Below are positions 1-9,525 of a stretch of DNA of 64,000 bases, one piece after another. The stretch lies in assembly GCA_016721085.1 (NCBI GenBank), contig JADKJI010000001.1, positions 78,033 through 142,032 on the forward strand, in the 5' to 3' direction. Each line of letters begins with the position of its first letter. Within the stretch, counting starts at the first letter, position 1. Below the pieces are notes generated by a model that was not told the origin of the DNA, did no database searches, and saw nothing but the letters and a program-made list of their open reading frames with translations. Position numbers and translations under genes: made by a program. This stretch comes from Chitinophagaceae bacterium (GTDB lineage Bacteria > Bacteroidota > Bacteroidia > Chitinophagales > Chitinophagaceae).

Positions 1-418
1 CAATAAAAAGGGATGCCCAGAAAACAATTTTCAAAAAAAGGACAAAATCGGGTATAAACATATAGGTATAAAGAGGTTAAGGCTGCTTTTTAGTTACTGA
101 TACATCAACGCTTAGCGCTAGTAAATATTATATTATGAAGAATTGTAAAATAATCTGACTATCCGTTGAATAACTTATTTCCGCAAATATTTTACTTTTT
201 GGAAAATAGTATTATTTTTGACCGAATTCTGCCATACTCTTCCAACTATCCCTTCGAATTCCTACGTGCAATTACCTCATTATTCTTCGATAAAACCTCG
301 GTTTACCAACCGCCAATAAGCCATTCCCAAAACTCTAAAGCTTGCAATATCCTCATTTAAAACCACAAATGCAGGCTTACGGTAGTTTATATAATTGTTT
401 TATAATCAGCGCTTATTT
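1..418. other. Gene-free AT-rich leader region
   Basis: No convincing gene is seen here. A 64-codon TTG-started frame at 166-360 has no recognisable domain, no signal peptide and low-complexity composition, so I do not call it. A possible Bacteroidota -7 box (TATTTTTG, 213-220) lies about 200 bases upstream of the esterase start, but no TTG box stands at the usual 17-23 base distance, so it is only a weak promoter candidate for that gene. Confidence 0.5.
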
Positions 419-2698
419 ATGAAGAAAGCATTACTTCTTACCACATTCGCAATTCTTTCAATGTTTACCCTGTTGAAAGCACAAAACGTTTTTAATCCAA
501 ACGACAGAGTTCGTCGTTGGGTTAATAACGGTTCTACCTACAGTAACGACAGTACCGCCGCTACTGCAAACCCAAATCCAACGATTTTGGGATTGCAGAA
601 ATGGGTGTCTGTAAAAACTTCTGGTATTGACAGTGCCTCATGGGGTAAAGACTATAAACCTTACTTCATAAACGTAAACGGATTCGGTGTTACCTTCCGT
701 TTGAAGTTCCCTTATAGTTATGGCAACCCTGATAGTGCCGGCAAAAAGTATCCTGTGATGCTTTTCTTCCATGGTGCAGGTGAACCAGGTTGTCCTACTA
801 ACGGAGGTATTTATAATAACGAGAAACAATTAGTGCACGGAGGACAAACATTCAGGAACAGGGTGGCTACAAACCAGTTCGATGGATTCCTTCTTTATCC
901 TCAAGCGCAGGAAGCAACAACAAGTTGCTGGAGCGATTGGGGTGTTGCACCGTATTCACCATACTATAATGTAATCATCAATTTGTTGGACTCAATGGCC
1001 AAATACGCCAGACTCGATGTCGATAAAGTGTTTTTGGATGGTTTGTCTAACGGAGGTAACGCTGTTTGGACTATGACCGCTGTATATCCACAAAGGGTTA
1101 CAAAAGCAGCGCCATCTTCCTCAGCTGGGGCGGGTCTTAACTATGCAGAATATGTTCATGTTCCGATGTGGTTTGCTACAGGTGGAAAGGATACCAACCC
1201 AACTCCTGGTTATGCAGTAACAACCTATAACTCAATTAAGGCTTCAGGTGCTGATATCAGGTACACTTTATATCCGGATTTAGGACATGCCGTATGGACA
1301 AACTTGTGGGCCGAACCCGATTTTGTGCCTTATATGAACGATATGCATAAGGCCAATCCACTTGTTTATTTTCAACGATATGATTTTTGTCCCGACTCGG
1401 CAATCAATACTAAAATTGGTATAACCCAGGGTTTCTATGCCTATGAATGGCAAAAAGATGGCGTTACCATAGCTACACGCACAAATGGAGTAAATACAAT
1501 TATTGACGGATCTTCAATCATTACTTATGCAGGTAATGATATTACCGTTAAAAGCTTTGGAACCTACCGAGTACGTTTTAAACGTTCTGCTACTGCCGAT
1601 TGGAGTCTTTGGTCTCCAAAACCAGCAGTAATCTTTCCAAAAACATTCACAGTAACTCCTCCAATTGCTGTAGTAGGTACAAGATCTAAAGTATTGCCAG
1701 GTGAAGACGGATCAAATACAGTTCCTTTATCTATCCCATCAGGTTATTCAGGATACCAATGGGTTCGTGTAATCGATAACGTTGTTGTAAGCACTACAAA
1801 TACATATAACGCTCCTGTTGGAGATTATAAAGCTAAAATTGTTGAGCAGTTCGGTTGCGGAAGCAGTTTCTCCCCAGTGTTTTCTGTTGTAAGTGTTAAT
1901 GGTAGTCCAAAGCCAGACGCTGCCAAAAATCTTTCTGCTTTTACAGCTTCAGTTTCTTCCATACAACTGGATTGGAATGAGAATCCGAATGCAGGTCAGA
2001 ATGAAACCGGTTTTGAAGTATATAGAAGTACTTTCGCAGGTGGTCCTTATCAACTAATAACAATTACAGCTCCAGATGTTGTTTCCTATCTTGACCAATC
2101 ATTAGCAAGCAATACGAAATATTATTACATTGTAAGGGCTGTTAGTGATTTTGGTGCAGCAGATTCAAGCAATGAAGCTTCAGCATTAACAGGGGAAGAT
2201 ATTGTTGCCCCATCTGCACCATCTGGTTTAACTGTTACCTGTGCCAGCAGGACGAATGTATCACTTCAATGGACAGCCGCTACTGATAACATCGGAGTTG
2301 CTGCTTATGATATTTATATAAATGGTTCTAAATCGTATACTACTACTAAAACTTATTTCGCAATAAATGACCTTACCGCTTTGGCTACTTATACCTTCGC
2401 GGTTAAAGCCAGAGATGCTGTAGGGAATCAATCGCAGCTAAGTAATCAGGTGGTTGCAAACACTGTAATGCAAGGGGTCTGTTATCAATACTATCTCAAT
2501 CCGCCAAATCTTGCTGAATTACCAGATTATAATGCCTTATTCCCAATTGCAAGGGGAATAGCTCCTGCTGTAGCCTTTACTGCAGGTGGTGCAGGAGTTG
2601 ATAATTTCGGTTATCTCTGGGAAGGATATGTAAATATTAAAGTTGCAGGTAACTACCGTTTCCAAACTTGTTCAGACGATGGCAGATTGTATATCTAA
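419..2698 (+). CDS. Giant secreted esterase, fragment 1 (signal peptide, alpha/beta-hydrolase, FnIII)
   Basis: First and catalytic piece of one long surface-protein gene. The ATG at 419 is preferred over an upstream TTG because it opens a Sec signal peptide (MKKALLLTTF... ending near LKAQ). Residues about 90-310 form an alpha/beta-hydrolase of the LpqC/feruloyl-esterase type. The nucleophile elbow is GLSNGG with Ser210; Asp258 (GGKD) and His290 (LGHAVW) are the inferred rest of the triad. Fibronectin type III domains follow (about 500-600 and 605-690), then the start of a PA14-like domain ending at a stop inside the conserved SDDGRLY motif. The same PA14 domain continues at once in the next frame, so the stop comes from a one-base frame change near 2690, not a natural end. 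The substrate is unknown; an ester-linked polysaccharide substituent is plausible. Confidence 0.82.
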   Translation: MKKALLLTTFAILSMFTLLKAQNVFNPNDRVRRWVNNGSTYSNDSTAATANPNPTILGLQKWVSVKTSGIDSASWGKDYKPYFINVNGFGVTFRLKFPYSYGNPDSAGKKYPVMLFFHGAGEPGCPTNGGIYNNEKQLVHGGQTFRNRVATNQFDGFLLYPQAQEATTSCWSDWGVAPYSPYYNVIINLLDSMAKYARLDVDKVFLDGLSNGGNAVWTMTAVYPQRVTKAAPSSSAGAGLNYAEYVHVPMWFATGGKDTNPTPGYAVTTYNSIKASGADIRYTLYPDLGHAVWTNLWAEPDFVPYMNDMHKANPLVYFQRYDFCPDSAINTKIGITQGFYAYEWQKDGVTIATRTNGVNTIIDGSSIITYAGNDITVKSFGTYRVRFKRSATADWSLWSPKPAVIFPKTFTVTPPIAVVGTRSKVLPGEDGSNTVPLSIPSGYSGYQWVRVIDNVVVSTTNTYNAPVGDYKAKIVEQFGCGSSFSPVFSVVSVNGSPKPDAAKNLSAFTASVSSIQLDWNENPNAGQNETGFEVYRSTFAGGPYQLITITAPDVVSYLDQSLASNTKYYYIVRAVSDFGAADSSNEASALTGEDIVAPSAPSGLTVTCASRTNVSLQWTAATDNIGVAAYDIYINGSKSYTTTKTYFAINDLTALATYTFAVKARDAVGNQSQLSNQVVANTVMQGVCYQYYLNPPNLAELPDYNALFPIARGIAPAVAFTAGGAGVDNFGYLWEGYVNIKVAGNYRFQTCSDDGRLYI

Positions 2699-3084
2699 AT
2701 ACTCCTTATAATGATAATGCAACTCCAATAGTAAATAATGACGGCTTACATGGTAATCAGTGTGTAAACAGTGCTACTATAAACCTGGCAGTTGGTGTTT
2801 ATCCAATCGCTGTTACTTTCTTTGAAAACGGTGGTGGAGAAGCAATGGCATTGAATGTTGCTTTTTCAGCAACTGGTACTCCAAGTACATATGCTGCAAT
2901 GCCAACTGCAAATGCAACCTTTACAGAAACAAATCCTTTTGTTCCAGGGTTCACTGCTCCTTCTGATCCTTCAAGGGTTTCAGCAACTACAACAGGTGCA
3001 GATAGGATTAATATTACTTGGGCAGATAATAGTAATAATGAAACAGGGTTTGAAATCGTAAGACTGCCACTAGTGTTTCAGTAA
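2668..3084 (+). CDS. Giant secreted esterase, fragment 2 (PA14 remainder, start of FnIII)
   Basis: This frame continues fragment 1. It carries the second half of the PA14-like domain (NTPYNDNATPIVNNDG, then IAVTFFENGGGEA) and the first strands of an FnIII domain with the recurring NETGFEI motif. Its own first residues are out-of-frame noise, and real homology begins near 2692. The frame closes at 3084 a few residues after GFEIVR, where a complete FnIII domain should run about 20 residues further to a SYLDSSL motif. That motif appears in the next frame at about 3115. It is therefore a broken internal piece with no start of its own. Confidence 0.7.
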   Translation: MFRRWQIVYLNTPYNDNATPIVNNDGLHGNQCVNSATINLAVGVYPIAVTFFENGGGEAMALNVAFSATGTPSTYAAMPTANATFTETNPFVPGFTAPSDPSRVSATTTGADRINITWADNSNNETGFEIVRLPLVFQ

Positions 3085-3097
3085 ACCTATATCCCAG

Positions 3098-4078
3098 TTG
3101 GTGCTAAACTGTGGTGTTTCATATCTTGATTCAAGCCTTGTTGCTTCAACAACTTATTACTATAAAGTAAGAGCGGTCGGAAGCTATGGTCAATCTGGAT
3201 TTGCTTCTTCTGAAGTTGACTGGAAGTTTAATAATACTTTCACAGATGCAATGGGAACTGCAAACAGTGTATTGGCTGGTGGCGGCGGTACCGCTAACCC
3301 AACCTTCAATGCAGCTGATAAAAAAGAAGGTAGTCATAGCCTTACATTCGATGGTGTAAACGATCAGGTGAATGTAACAAACAGCACCAGTGGTGGCTTC
3401 CCAAGTGATGGTGGATACGCAGCACGTTCTGTGTCTGTTTGGATCAAACCAACACTTACTACCGCCAAATACATGATTTTTGATTTTGGTGGAAGCGATA
3501 ATGGTATTGCATTGCGTACAAATGGAAATGCGTTACAGGCAGGTATTGCCAACGCATCGGTTAGAACTTCGGTATCATTGGCAAGCTTTGCCTCAAATGG
3601 TAACTGGATTGCCGGTGGTTGGAACCTTGTTACAGTAGCCTATAACAAAACAACATTCAGTCTGTTCCTCAATAATGTTCAGGTTGCCACAACAACCACA
3701 TCGTTCTCAAGCATAGCTGCAGTGAGTACTTCTAATTCAGTAATTGGTTATGCAAGTACTACAACAGGTAATGCTTTTAATGATGCACAGAATACCTACG
3801 CATTCTATTCAGGTGGAATGGACGAATTAGTGATTCATACCGAATTAACTACTGCTGCCGATGTTGCTACGCAAGTATCACTTACAAGAGGTGTGTCTAT
3901 GGACACAACTTTAGCGGCTCCAGCTTTGCCAGCGGTACCTTCTACTTTGACAACTACCGTTGTTGCAAAAGATATCATTAAGCTTGACTGGGCTGATAAC
4001 TCAAACGATGAAACAGGATTCGAAATATGGCGTTCTGTAGGAAATCAAACAAGCTTCCAGACTCTTCAAGACAATTAG
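3098..4078 (+). CDS. Giant secreted esterase, fragment 3 (FnIII end, LamG-like domain, FnIII start)
   Basis: Third piece of the same gene. It begins with the end of an FnIII domain (SYLDSSLVASTTYYYKVRAV). A LamG/concanavalin-type jelly roll of about 200 residues follows (HSLTFDGVNDQV ... SVSVWIKP ... WNLVTVAYN ... GGMDELVIH), typical of carbohydrate or cell-surface binding modules. A further FnIII domain then starts (LDWADNSNDETGFEIWRS). The frame stops at 4078 in the middle of that FnIII. The next coding piece lies in the same frame from 4115, but a neighbouring frame between them reads like FnIII sequence (SGGAGATKTFSDL), and the rest of the domain is absent. A small deletion plus an indel is likely here. 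Confidence 0.7.
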   Translation: MVLNCGVSYLDSSLVASTTYYYKVRAVGSYGQSGFASSEVDWKFNNTFTDAMGTANSVLAGGGGTANPTFNAADKKEGSHSLTFDGVNDQVNVTNSTSGGFPSDGGYAARSVSVWIKPTLTTAKYMIFDFGGSDNGIALRTNGNALQAGIANASVRTSVSLASFASNGNWIAGGWNLVTVAYNKTTFSLFLNNVQVATTTTSFSSIAAVSTSNSVIGYASTTTGNAFNDAQNTYAFYSGGMDELVIHTELTTAADVATQVSLTRGVSMDTTLAAPALPAVPSTLTTTVVAKDIIKLDWADNSNDETGFEIWRSVGNQTSFQTLQDN

Positions 4079-4114
4079 TGGTGGTGCAGGTGCTACAAAG
4101 ACATTCTCTGATTT

Positions 4115-7100
4115 ATGACACATATTCTTGACTTCACCATGAAGTATGCCACTACTTATGCATTGCCAATAAATGCAGTAGATGGTGATGGTGATATCCT
4201 TACTTTCTCTTTCGATGATTTGCCTTCTTTTGCAACATTGGAATCTGTAAGTAATGGTAATACCAATGTAGTACTGAGCCCAACTGTTGGTGATCAGGGT
4301 GTATATTCTATCACAGCTTATGTTGATGATGGACATAATGGAAGGGATACTACTACATTTACAATGGTTGTGAACGATAATACCGTTCCAACAATGGATA
4401 CCATTACCGATAAGATCCTTAACGAAGGAGCCACACTGGTTGTTCCTGTAAGAGCAAATGATGCTGAAGGCAATGGCTATATGGTTTGGACTTTCGATAG
4501 CAAACCTTCGTTCGCTACATTCGTAGATAGCGGAAATGGCAGAGGAGCAATTGTACTTAAGCCAGGGTATGCTACTTCCGGCCTGTATCAGATGAGTGTT
4601 TTTGCTGATGATGGCAATGGTGCATGGACAAGCCGCACATTCAAGATTCTGGTGAATGAAGTAGATCCTAACGACAATATTAGGGTGAATATGAAACAAT
4701 TCGCAGGTAACGTACCTAACTGGAACGATGTAGACCTGTGGAGCTTGCCTAGTCCTTTCAACAGGCCAGCACTCGTATCTAGTAAGGGTGTTACAACTAC
4801 AATAGGTCTTAATATTGTGAGTGGATCTTATGGGGCATCTTCTGATGGAGTTCAAACTGGTAATAATTCAGGACTGTTCCCTGACAACATTATGAAGGAT
4901 GCTATTAACTGGGGTAAATTTGCTACTGGTGCAGCCGATACAGTTAGGATGAGAGTTTACGGATTGGATACAGCCCGTAAGTACAACTTCGTATTCTTCT
5001 CTTCAAGCACCGATAATTGCTGTGGAATAAATGCAAATTCTGTAACTACATTCAGAATTGGTAATGATCTTGCACAGGTGAATTATTATCTTAATAGTTC
5101 AATGACCGATACAATTTACCAGGTGAAACCAAATGCAGCTGGTGAAGCATTGATAACAATGATAGGTGATGCCAGCAGCAACGCAGGTGGTATGTTGAAT
5201 GCCCTTATTATTAATGCAGCTTTTGATGATGGTACAGCGCCTGCTAAACCACTTGATCTTGAAGCTTCCTTTATAGAAAATCAGGGTGTTCGCCTTTCAT
5301 GGATAGACAGGGCTTATAATGAATTCAAATACAGTGTGTATCGTGCTACTTCTAAAAATGGTACATATACATTAGTGAACCCACAAGGTCAGAATAGCGA
5401 TAGTACAGGATATTCAGACCTTACTGTGGATCAATACACATCATATTTCTACTATGTAGTTGGTGTCAATAACTATGGATTTGGTACTTCAAGTGATACA
5501 GTAAACATTAGGACTGGTAATAATAAACCAGTGTTCAGTGGAGTGAGTGATTTTGCTGTAAAAGCTGATAATAGTTTCCAGGAACTGTTCTCAGTAAGTG
5601 ATGTGGCTGCTGATAATGTAACTGTGTCGATAGATAACAAACCTTCATTTATTGTTCTTGATAGCTTAGGAAATGGCAATTACAGGATTACTGCCACTCC
5701 AACAATCGACAACTTAGGTCAGAAATTCCTAGTGTTAACAGCAAGGGATAATAAAGGTGGTGTTACAAAGGCACAGATTATTGTTACTGTTGTTGATAAA
5801 GCCCTTACAAGGCAGGTGAGTGTGAATTTTGGTGATAATAACAAAACTGCTCCTGCTCCTTGGAATAACTTCCTTCATTATGGAAATGCAGGTAATATCA
5901 TCAATAACCTTAGAGATGCTCTTGGTAATACAACTACTATGAGTATGCAAATGGTTGAAGGTTGGTCTGCCCGTTTCAACGAAGGTCATATCACTGGTAA
6001 TAACTCTGGTGTTGTAACCGATTCAGTATTGCAAAGTGGTATCTATTATGATGGAACTGCTGCAAGAACGATTACAGTTGCCGGATTGGATCCTTCTAAG
6101 CGTTACAACTTTGTGATCATAGGAAGTAAGAATGAAGGTTATAATGCTACAATGCGTGTATCTGTAGGTGCAGTAGCTGATACCCTGAACTCGAGGAACA
6201 ATACCAACATGACCGCGAACATAAATGGTTTAACGCCTCCGGCGAATGGAACTTTGACCATTTCTTTCATAAAGCTTACAGGTTCTAACTACTTGTATCT
6301 GAATGGTATCATCATTGAAGAATATGATCCAGTTGGATTTACTATTATGAATCCTATTAACCTGGACGTTAATCCTATTGACAGAACATCAACTCTTCTT
6401 ACATGGTCTGATAGGTCTAATAATGAAAACACAGCCATTGGAGATGGTTTCCAATTGCAAAGAGCAACTGACTCACTGTTTACTGTAAATGTTACAAACA
6501 TTAACGTGTGGGCTAATAACTCAACCTACACCAATACAGGTCTCACTGCCAATACCAAATACTGGTATCGCATAAGGGCTAAAACAAGTGGTGGTGTGTT
6601 CTCTGCCTGGAGTAATGCAGTGAAAACCATTACCCCTCAGTCGATGATCTATGTGAACTTTAACCAGAATGTACAAAGCGTTGGTTCACCTTGGAATAAC
6701 CTGGCTGCATTCCCTGATGAGAATGTAGTGTATAGTAACCTTCAAAACCAATCCAATACAAACACTGGATATACTTTGAGTATTACTCGCGGTTGGAATG
6801 GAGAAAATAACGCTGGTTTTGTTACAGGTAATAGCACAGGTATGCCAAATAATGTACTGCAATCAGGATATTGGATGGATAACCTTCAGCAATCTCAGAT
6901 GAAGATTTCAGGTCTGAACCAGACTAAACGCTACAGGATCGGATATATCAGTAGCTCGAACTGGATTGGCGGTGAACTTACATCTACTCTTACTGTAAAC
7001 GGACGTACAGTTTATATCAACGGCTGGCAAAACAGTAGTAAGATTGTTTATATTGGAAATCTGGTTCCGGATGCAAATGGTGAACTGACACTCGATTTCT

Positions 7101-7537
7101 CTACAACAGAAACTTCAGCAAATGCCTACAGTAGTGGTATTATCCTTGAAGCTTATGATGATGTGAATGGCGGTGCAGTATTGAACTCAGCAGTTCAGAA
7201 TCCATTAGTGAAGAATGTTGTTAAAGAAGAGTCAGCGCCTGCTATCATCCTTTCTGAAAATGCGAATATCGGAGCAGTGATTTATCCAAATCCATTCGTG
7301 GAAGATATCACTATCGACTTCAAGAATAGCGTATCAGGAAAAGAAGCACAAGTTGACTTATATGATATATCTGGTCGTAAGGTGATGAGTAAATCTTACA
7401 GCGGCTTACAGGATGGTGTACAAACACTACGTTTGAGTACTTCAGATTCTAAGTTAGCACCTGGTATTTATATGGTAACTTTAACAATCGACGGAAAACT
7501 GTCAGGAGTTAATAAACTGGTGAAAACCAAGAAATAA
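4115..7537 (+). CDS. Giant secreted esterase, fragment 4 (Ig-like, three repeat modules, T9SS type A tail)
   Basis: C-terminal and longest piece, 1140 codons. It holds two cadherin/Ig-like modules (about 4120-4670) with the YSITAYVDDGHNG type motif. A beta-rich module of about 180 residues occurs three times (about 4680-5230, 5810-6340, 6640-7170), each beginning VNxxxxxxxxxPWNN or similar and containing a GNNSG/GNSTG motif. FnIII domains and one more Ig-like domain lie between the repeats. The last 90 residues form a T9SS type A sorting domain (IYPNPF ... VDLYDISGRKV ... LAPGIYMVTL), so the intact protein would cross the outer membrane by T9SS and be anchored or released there. I do not recognise the triplicated module. 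A strong terminator follows. Coupling of an esterase to binding modules suggests polymer processing at the surface. Confidence 0.82.
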   Translation: MTHILDFTMKYATTYALPINAVDGDGDILTFSFDDLPSFATLESVSNGNTNVVLSPTVGDQGVYSITAYVDDGHNGRDTTTFTMVVNDNTVPTMDTITDKILNEGATLVVPVRANDAEGNGYMVWTFDSKPSFATFVDSGNGRGAIVLKPGYATSGLYQMSVFADDGNGAWTSRTFKILVNEVDPNDNIRVNMKQFAGNVPNWNDVDLWSLPSPFNRPALVSSKGVTTTIGLNIVSGSYGASSDGVQTGNNSGLFPDNIMKDAINWGKFATGAADTVRMRVYGLDTARKYNFVFFSSSTDNCCGINANSVTTFRIGNDLAQVNYYLNSSMTDTIYQVKPNAAGEALITMIGDASSNAGGMLNALIINAAFDDGTAPAKPLDLEASFIENQGVRLSWIDRAYNEFKYSVYRATSKNGTYTLVNPQGQNSDSTGYSDLTVDQYTSYFYYVVGVNNYGFGTSSDTVNIRTGNNKPVFSGVSDFAVKADNSFQELFSVSDVAADNVTVSIDNKPSFIVLDSLGNGNYRITATPTIDNLGQKFLVLTARDNKGGVTKAQIIVTVVDKALTRQVSVNFGDNNKTAPAPWNNFLHYGNAGNIINNLRDALGNTTTMSMQMVEGWSARFNEGHITGNNSGVVTDSVLQSGIYYDGTAARTITVAGLDPSKRYNFVIIGSKNEGYNATMRVSVGAVADTLNSRNNTNMTANINGLTPPANGTLTISFIKLTGSNYLYLNGIIIEEYDPVGFTIMNPINLDVNPIDRTSTLLTWSDRSNNENTAIGDGFQLQRATDSLFTVNVTNINVWANNSTYTNTGLTANTKYWYRIRAKTSGGVFSAWSNAVKTITPQSMIYVNFNQNVQSVGSPWNNLAAFPDENVVYSNLQNQSNTNTGYTLSITRGWNGENNAGFVTGNSTGMPNNVLQSGYWMDNLQQSQMKISGLNQTKRYRIGYISSSNWIGGELTSTLTVNGRTVYINGWQNSSKIVYIGNLVPDANGELTLDFSTTETSANAYSSGIILEAYDDVNGGAVLNSAVQNPLVKNVVKEESAPAIILSENANIGAVIYPNPFVEDITIDFKNSVSGKEAQVDLYDISGRKVMSKSYSGLQDGVQTLRLSTSDSKLAPGIYMVTLTIDGKLSGVNKLVKTKK

Positions 7538-7570
7538 GAATCAGCCAAAAGGCGTTAATAATACTAAAAA

Positions 7571-7604
7571 TCCGGAAATCCCGTTATGGATTTCCGGATT
7601 TTTT
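7571..7604 (+). terminator. Intrinsic terminator after the giant esterase gene
   Basis: A perfect 11-bp stem (TCCGGAAATCC / GGATTTCCGGA) with a six-base loop is followed directly by six T residues. It lies 34 bases after the stop at 7537 and separates the esterase from the polysaccharide locus. Confidence 0.9.
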
Positions 7605-7641
7605 GAATTTTAGATCTCAAGAAACCACAAATCGTTAAAAG

Positions 7642-7848
7642 ATGGATCTCCTTTATTTGCTCCATTCCCTACTGAGGAAGAAATGGATTATTATATTTTG
7701 TACCCTCATCGGTGGAGTTGCTGGCTTTGTTTTCAACTTATTCCGGGAAAAAGAATATACGTCCCTTCTCGCAGTATTCCACTGGTTTTACCATGGAAAA
7801 AAAGATCAAGATCCAGGAAGGGGAGAACGCCGACTTCTTTCAAATTGA
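7642..7848 (+). CDS. Polysaccharide chain-length regulator/BY-kinase-like protein, N-terminal fragment
   Basis: True start of a Wzz/Wzc-like polysaccharide co-polymerase. From the ATG at 7642 it encodes a short cytoplasmic segment and the first membrane helix (KKWIIIFCTLIGGVAGFVF), then the typical REKEYTS... transition into the periplasmic domain. After about 44 codons the meaningful sequence moves to another frame (YSTGFTMEKKIKIQEG), and the rest of this frame is noise. A one-base indel near 7768-7772 would join the two. The long frame that starts at 7712 would lack this helix, so a start there is not credible. Confidence 0.7.
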   Translation: MDLLYLLHSLLRKKWIIIFCTLIGGVAGFVFNLFREKEYTSLLAVFHWFYHGKKDQDPGRGERRLLSN

Positions 7849-9520
7849 TACCCGCTTTAACAATATAAATGTGGCCTTTAGTTCCGATAAGGTTACTGGA
7901 ATGCTTACGTACAAGCTGATGCTTCATGATCTTGAAGACAGAACCCCTTTCCGTACGTTGAAGCCAGAACAGTTAAAGGAAAAGAACATTACCCCTGCAG
8001 ATCTTGAATTCGCTAAAAAAATATTACGCCAGAAAATAAGTGATCTTGAGTTACTTTCTTCCTATGAACCCAATGAAAAGAAAGTGCTTGAACTTATTAA
8101 GCTTTACAAATACGACCCTATGAGTCTGGGGAAAAAGGTTACAATGGATCGTTTGGAAAGAACCGATTTCATCAACATTTTTGCCCACTCAGAAAATCCG
8201 CATCTTTCCGCTTTTATGGCGAATACTGCTGGTGACCAGCTAATACGTTTCTTTAATGACATTTATGGCGTGAGGTTAAAATCCTCTTCCGAGAAATTGG
8301 ATAGTATTACAAAAATCAAAAAATTCATTGTTGATAGCCTTTCTGCGAGATTGCAGGATTTTAAAGTACGAACGGGTCCAACAACCAGTGGTGATAAAGC
8401 CACAGCGGCAATGGGCGTTGTTACCGAATTGTATGGTAAATACCAGGAAGAAACAAGGGAGTTAAACCGATTGAAAGCTGAAAAGGAAGCGATTGAAACC
8501 CAACTCGCCAATTTAGGAGACAATACCGTAGCTACTACAAACGCCACTGCTGGAAATAACAAGGTCATTTTGCAGTTGAAACAACGCAATGAAGACCTAC
8601 AGAAAGAATTGCTTGGTAAAACAGACGAGCAAAAGAAAAAAATTCAGGATGAGATTGACAATAACATAACAAAGATGTTGCAATTATCAGCAACAAAATC
8701 TCCTTCTAATACTGCTGAAAAAGAAAAAAAGAATACAAGACGCGACGAATTGCTGAACAGGAAGATTGAGCTGGAAAGCCAGATAATAGCAACAACGAAC
8801 AACGTAGAACAATTCAAAAGGGAAAAAGATAAATATGAAGCTTTGATTAATGTGGGTGGAGGTGATGATGTTATAGTACAGCAAATGGAACGTGACCTTC
8901 AGTTGGCAACTAAGGAATATGAAGTAATGAGGCAAAGTTTACAAGGGGCATTGGATAATGATGTTAACCCTGAAAATAACTTTAAGCAGACGAATATAGG
9001 TATGCCTGCAGAAAAGCCAAGTCCAGGTAGAACGGTAATCATTGCAGGATTGTCGGGTGGTCTTATGTTCTTCTTCTCAACATTTCTCTTCCTGATTATG
9101 GCTTTCTTAGATACTTCCTATAAAACAGCAGATAGATTTAAGTTCCAAACTGGATTGCCGTTATTAGGAACCGTTAAAAAGGCCGATGAGTCTGGTGAAA
9201 AAGTGTGGAGTCAATTTCAGGAGAAAGAAGCTGCTACCCCAAAGGATGCCATTTTAATGGAAGGACTTAGGAAGTTGCGATTTGAAATTGAAAATAGTGG
9301 AAAGAAATCAATATTGTTTACCAGTGCCCGTGCGGGTGAAGGGAAATCTTTTATAATTGAATCGCTGGCCGCTTCAATAAGTATTACAAAGAAAAAGATC
9401 CTGATTATAGATGCTAACTTTTCAAATAACACATTAACCCGTGAATTTGAAGCAAAGCCTGTGTTGGATAAGATTTCGATTGCACCAAACGATGCTCTTA
9501 CTGAAAAGCTTTCTGTGTAA
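7712..9520 (+). CDS. Polysaccharide chain-length regulator/BY-kinase-like protein, main part
   Basis: Real content starts near 7772. A long periplasmic region, largely helical and coiled-coil (RLKAEKEAIETQL, KREKDKYEAL), is followed by a PAEKPSPGR motif, the second membrane helix (about 9030-9110) and a cytoplasmic P-loop domain resembling bacterial tyrosine kinases. Walker A is clear (ARAGEGKS). Walker A' reads LIIDANFSN, so the second acidic residue of the usual DxD and the following Arg are missing. The frame ends at 9520; the domain continues in another frame from about 9517, giving a second one-base break. Such proteins set polymer length and drive export at the inner membrane. The changed nucleotide-site residues suggest weak or no kinase activity (inference). 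Confidence 0.75.
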   Translation: MELLALFSTYSGKKNIRPFSQYSTGFTMEKKIKIQEGENADFFQIDTRFNNINVAFSSDKVTGMLTYKLMLHDLEDRTPFRTLKPEQLKEKNITPADLEFAKKILRQKISDLELLSSYEPNEKKVLELIKLYKYDPMSLGKKVTMDRLERTDFINIFAHSENPHLSAFMANTAGDQLIRFFNDIYGVRLKSSSEKLDSITKIKKFIVDSLSARLQDFKVRTGPTTSGDKATAAMGVVTELYGKYQEETRELNRLKAEKEAIETQLANLGDNTVATTNATAGNNKVILQLKQRNEDLQKELLGKTDEQKKKIQDEIDNNITKMLQLSATKSPSNTAEKEKKNTRRDELLNRKIELESQIIATTNNVEQFKREKDKYEALINVGGGDDVIVQQMERDLQLATKEYEVMRQSLQGALDNDVNPENNFKQTNIGMPAEKPSPGRTVIIAGLSGGLMFFFSTFLFLIMAFLDTSYKTADRFKFQTGLPLLGTVKKADESGEKVWSQFQEKEAATPKDAILMEGLRKLRFEIENSGKKSILFTSARAGEGKSFIIESLAASISITKKKILIIDANFSNNTLTREFEAKPVLDKISIAPNDALTEKLSV

Positions 9521-9525
9521 CCAGT

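Noticed and set aside
166..360. 64-codon frame upstream of the giant esterase
   Set aside because: It starts at TTG, has no signal peptide, domain or hydrophobic pattern, and lies in an AT-rich leader region; nothing supports translation.
4001..4855. 284-codon frame on the minus strand inside the giant esterase
   Set aside because: It is antisense to well-conserved Ig-like domains, is rich in Ile, Cys and His with no recognisable motif, and is a by-product of the coding strand's codon pattern.
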